In this document: piece by piece, positions 47,482 through 49,987 of the stretch
Numbering within the stretch: the first letter of the stretch is position 1
Layout of the letters: every line of letters begins with the position of its first letter
IMG/VR virus record: IMGVR_UViG_3300032294_000420
Coordinates: 1-49,987 of that record
DNA length: 49,987 nucleotides
Source of the DNA: a virus
Reading direction: 5' to 3' (one strand)
Made by a program: the position numbers and the translations under genes
Notes under the pieces: generated by a model
Told to the model about the DNA's origin: nothing
Database searches by the model: none
The model's input: only the letters and a program-made list of their open reading frames with translations

Positions 47482-49987
47482 TTAATAACCCTTCTCTATT
47501 TTTGTAGCAAGTTTTCTTGCGTTTTTGATAATGTATTCTGCTCTAGCATCAAGATACGCGGAGGCTCTGGCATCAATGAACTGCATAGCAGCAGCACGCT
47601 CACGCATACGAGTAGCAAACTCTACTATCTGACTTTCGGCAGCATCAATACCAATATCTCTGACGTGTTGCTTAGCAAGAGGAATGACTGCGTTCTTATT
47701 TCCATGCCCACCATTACCAAAAACTACATCTATCGGGTCTAAATGAAGTGGGTTGTCTTCGTTTTTATCTGCTTCTCCAAAAGCACCATTGAACAAAGCA
47801 AGACCATTATCAACAGGAACAAGTCTTGCTTGACCAGCAGCGTCTCGTCCCCACATAAAGTTTCCACCATGTCTATCAGAGTTCCCAATGATTGCGTTAG
47901 CAACAATGAAATCTAACAGTTCACCTCTAAACTCAGGAATTATCTGACTAATGTCGTTTACATTTGTTTCGCCATTGTTCTTGATGTTTTGTAGGCCAAA
48001 AAACCCTGGTCCAGCAAACTCCATAACACCAAGTCCTCCGACCTCCATTTGTGGAGAGTCTGGGTTGACTGCCTTGGCAGCAGGAGAAGCAAATCCTAGA
48101 GCCTTGTAGAGTTGAGCAACCATTTCTTCTGCTTTAATTCCATTACCTTTGAACTTTGGTTTATTGTTGTATTTATCTTTGTCATACTTGATGATAACTA
48201 CTTCTTTAGTAACAGAATTTTCAAGGAGGATAAGTCCGTTTATTCCTGCTGTGAGGTTAGACTTAAATTTCCAATCTCCCCAAACAACATCACCTCTTCT
48301 AAGTTTGAAGTTACCGTTACTATCCCAGAAAACATCAGCACTCATACCTTCAAATTCTCTAGCGACCTTAGCCACAAACTGATTTGCTGTATCAGAGCCA
48401 ACCTGAGGTACAGGAAGTTTAGGTAGTTCTCCAATGCCTTGGAATCCGGCCTTAACTCTTTGAAGTCTTTCAATAAGTGGAGCAGCCTCGTCCTCCGGGA
48501 GTCTTGCTTTAGCAATTTGAATCAACTCGTCAATATTTCCCGGTGCGCCAATAACTGCATTTCTAAATATAGGATTGAAAGGGTCAGGGTAAATAACTGC
48601 GTTGTCGAAGTTCTTTCTAAGAATTTTTCTTCTATCGTTAGCCATCCACCCAAGTTTTGCTTCTATATCTTTATTCAAAGCATACATTTCAGGGAACAAC
48701 TCTTCTATAGCAGCAACTTTTGCCTCAAACTCGGCATCCATCTTTCGTAAAGGTATTTCTTTTTGAAGACCGGCTAGAGCATCTAACTCTTTTGCTACAT
48801 CAAACCATCCAATACCTCTTGCGTATGTAGCAGCCCGCTTCATATCTGCTCCAAAGCGTGCACCTTGACGTCTATCAATGTCATCTGTGCCTAGAAGTTC
48901 TGCAAGTCTTTTCTTTCTATACTCTAAGTTTTCTTGTAACTTAGTGTCATCCCAGCCATCAGGTTTTTGGACATCAACAAACTCTTTATCAACAAGTGCT
49001 GCTTTTATCTCTCTAGCGCGAACCTTAGCGCTCTTCAAATCAAGAGCCTGTTTTGCTGGAAGTGGTGGAACTACAGCAGTATCACGAGTAAGAACTGGTT
49101 GAACTTCTGGTTCTGGAATTCCTGCGTAAGCACGAAGAACTTTGTTTCCATCTTCAGCATCTACAACATCTTCAATGAATCTGTTTACGACGGCTTGAAC
49201 ATCTGCAAGCATTCTTGCCTTAGCAATGACCTCTCCTCTTTGGCCACCATCTTTAGGGAACGCTGCTGCTTCATATTCGTCACCAATTTTTACAATACTA
49301 ATGTCGAATTGTTTGTTCTTTTTGTCAGCAACATTTCCAGTAAAGATTTTACGAGGAGCATCTTCTCTTGGTTCTGGTTGTTCTGGCTTTTCCATAAGTG
49401 CTGGAGCAGAAGGCTCAGCAGCCGGTGCTTCTGGAGTTTTCTTTGAAACAGGGCCTTGAGGATTATTTCTACCACCTCTATTGTTTGGCTTTGCTACGCC
49501 ACCCTTCCAGTTTTTCTTCTTTAGATTTTCTATAACTTCGTTAGGGTCATCATTTACAACATGAAGGTTGTTAGCAACAATTAAACGAGCACCATCATTT
49601 TCTATGGCGTTAGCGACCTCTTCGTTTTCCCATTGAACCCAAACAAAGTCCAAACGTGCCTTACCGTCTCTAGCAAGAGCGCCAATCTTCTTTCCTTCAT
49701 CTACTTGGTCTCCAACACGACGCTTAACAATTCCTCTTCCAAGTTTTGCTGCTTTCACAGGGTCGGCATGGACAACAATGTCTCCCTTTAGAACAGGCTC
49801 TCCGTCTGCTCCATTGAAGAATCCTCTATTTTCTTTAATATCAATAGCAGGAGCAACTCGTCCTTCACGAATCTTTACTTGCTCTAGTGGGTCTTCTTGA
49901 CGACGAATATCAGGTCGCTTTGCTCTTCCACGAGCCTTTCCTACAGGTAACTTAGGTGCTGGACCTTCTCCCTCAATACGACGGACA
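47482..49987 (-). CDS. Head-module fusion protein with kinase-like domain, 5' part missing
   Basis: The frame stays open from the stop to the right window edge, so the GTG at 49758 is internal and the true start lies outside (at least 834 residues present). Visible order: a basic segment; a small beta domain (KRRVGDQVDEGKKIGALAR); a Pro-rich linker; a domain with VKIGDEYEAAAFPKDGGQRG; a helical region; then a kinase-like fold from about 48300 to 47500. Kinase signatures are EVVIIKYD (ATP lysine), KAEEMVAQLYKALGF (paired Glu), NSDRHGGNFMW (catalytic Asp and metal Asn) and VPVDNGLALF (DFG-like Asp). This pattern matches HipA/PI3-4 kinase-like families. Its position upstream of the protease is where portal or MuF genes usually lie. 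Confidence 0.8.
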   Translation of the reverse strand, partial: VRRIEGEGPAPKLPVGKARGRAKRPDIRRQEDPLEQVKIREGRVAPAIDIKENRGFFNGADGEPVLKGDIVVHADPVKAAKLGRGIVKRRVGDQVDEGKKIGALARDGKARLDFVWVQWENEEVANAIENDGARLIVANNLHVVNDDPNEVIENLKKKNWKGGVAKPNNRGGRNNPQGPVSKKTPEAPAAEPSAPALMEKPEQPEPREDAPRKIFTGNVADKKNKQFDISIVKIGDEYEAAAFPKDGGQRGEVIAKARMLADVQAVVNRFIEDVVDAEDGNKVLRAYAGIPEPEVQPVLTRDTAVVPPLPAKQALDLKSAKVRAREIKAALVDKEFVDVQKPDGWDDTKLQENLEYRKKRLAELLGTDDIDRRQGARFGADMKRAATYARGIGWFDVAKELDALAGLQKEIPLRKMDAEFEAKVAAIEELFPEMYALNKDIEAKLGWMANDRRKILRKNFDNAVIYPDPFNPIFRNAVIGAPGNIDELIQIAKARLPEDEAAPLIERLQRVKAGFQGIGELPKLPVPQVGSDTANQFVAKVAREFEGMSADVFWDSNGNFKLRRGDVVWGDWKFKSNLTAGINGLILLENSVTKEVVIIKYDKDKYNNKPKFKGNGIKAEEMVAQLYKALGFASPAAKAVNPDSPQMEVGGLGVMEFAGPGFFGLQNIKNNGETNVNDISQIIPEFRGELLDFIVANAIIGNSDRHGGNFMWGRDAAGQARLVPVDNGLALFNGAFGEADKNEDNPLHLDPIDVVFGNGGHGNKNAVIPLAKQHVRDIGIDAAESQIVEFATRMRERAAAMQFIDARASAYLDARAEYIIKNARKLATKIEKGY

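Noticed and set aside
49756-49758. GTG at 49758 as start of the kinase-domain protein
   Set aside because: The same frame is open upstream to the window edge and encodes protein-like sequence, so the gene is truncated by the window.
1-49987. tRNA genes, CRISPR arrays, insertion sequences or attachment sites
   Set aside because: No cloverleaf, regularly spaced short repeat array, transposase or integrase was recognised; coding density leaves little room for them.

Overview
The window is a fragment of a tailed double-stranded DNA phage genome with siphovirus-type tail genes. It almost certainly infects an actinobacterium: it carries two WhiB-family genes (10235-10801 and 11532-11816), a family essentially confined to Actinobacteria and their phages, and a giant head polyprotein whose domains I recognise from actinobacteriophages. 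The sequence is AT-leaning and uses many GTG starts, which would fit a low-GC aquatic actinobacterial host. That host assignment is inference. The genome is incomplete at both ends: the first gene lacks its 5' end and the last gene runs off the right edge. No terminase, recognisable complete portal, integrase, endolysin or holin is visible.

Layout. (1) 1-8558, plus strand: a tail-fibre/virion-decoration operon with a collagen-like protein, a large cyanophage-like structural protein, small beta proteins and a 1105-residue glycine-rich adhesin, closed by a strong intrinsic terminator. (2) 8625-10269, plus strand: a GT2 glycosyltransferase with helical repeats, overlapping a small SAM methyltransferase. 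(3) 10235-20515, minus strand: the replication/recombination and regulatory block. In transcription order it holds small coiled-coil proteins, an unknown 156-residue protein, PolA-type polymerase, RuvC-like resolvase, SNF2 helicase, Cas4/RecB-like nuclease, Sak4-like ATPase, DUF669-like ssDNA-binding protein, small unknown proteins and the WhiB genes. (4) 20520-49987, minus strand: the virion module. In transcription order it holds a kinase-domain head protein (partial), a Cys-cluster protein, an acidic protein, the 1745-residue protease polyprotein, the scaffold-fused major capsid protein, a second capsid-region protein, major tail protein, head-tail adaptor, tail terminator, HK97 gp10-like protein, tail assembly chaperones with a probable -1 frameshift, tape measure, Dit-like protein, hub, fibre-tip protein and a 1502-residue fibre.

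How it works together: block 4 builds the capsid and tail, block 1 supplies a second set of adhesion fibres from the opposite strand, block 2 may modify glycans or virion proteins, and block 3 copies and recombines the genome and may reprogram host transcription through WhiB factors. The points most worth a second look are the kinase-like domain in a head gene, the 1745-residue polyprotein with an internal duplication around its protease, a WhiB fused to a zinc ribbon and lysine-rich tail, a beta module reused about ten times across four virion proteins, exact 40-residue repeats in the tape measure, and a 22-codon gene that exactly bridges two fibre genes.
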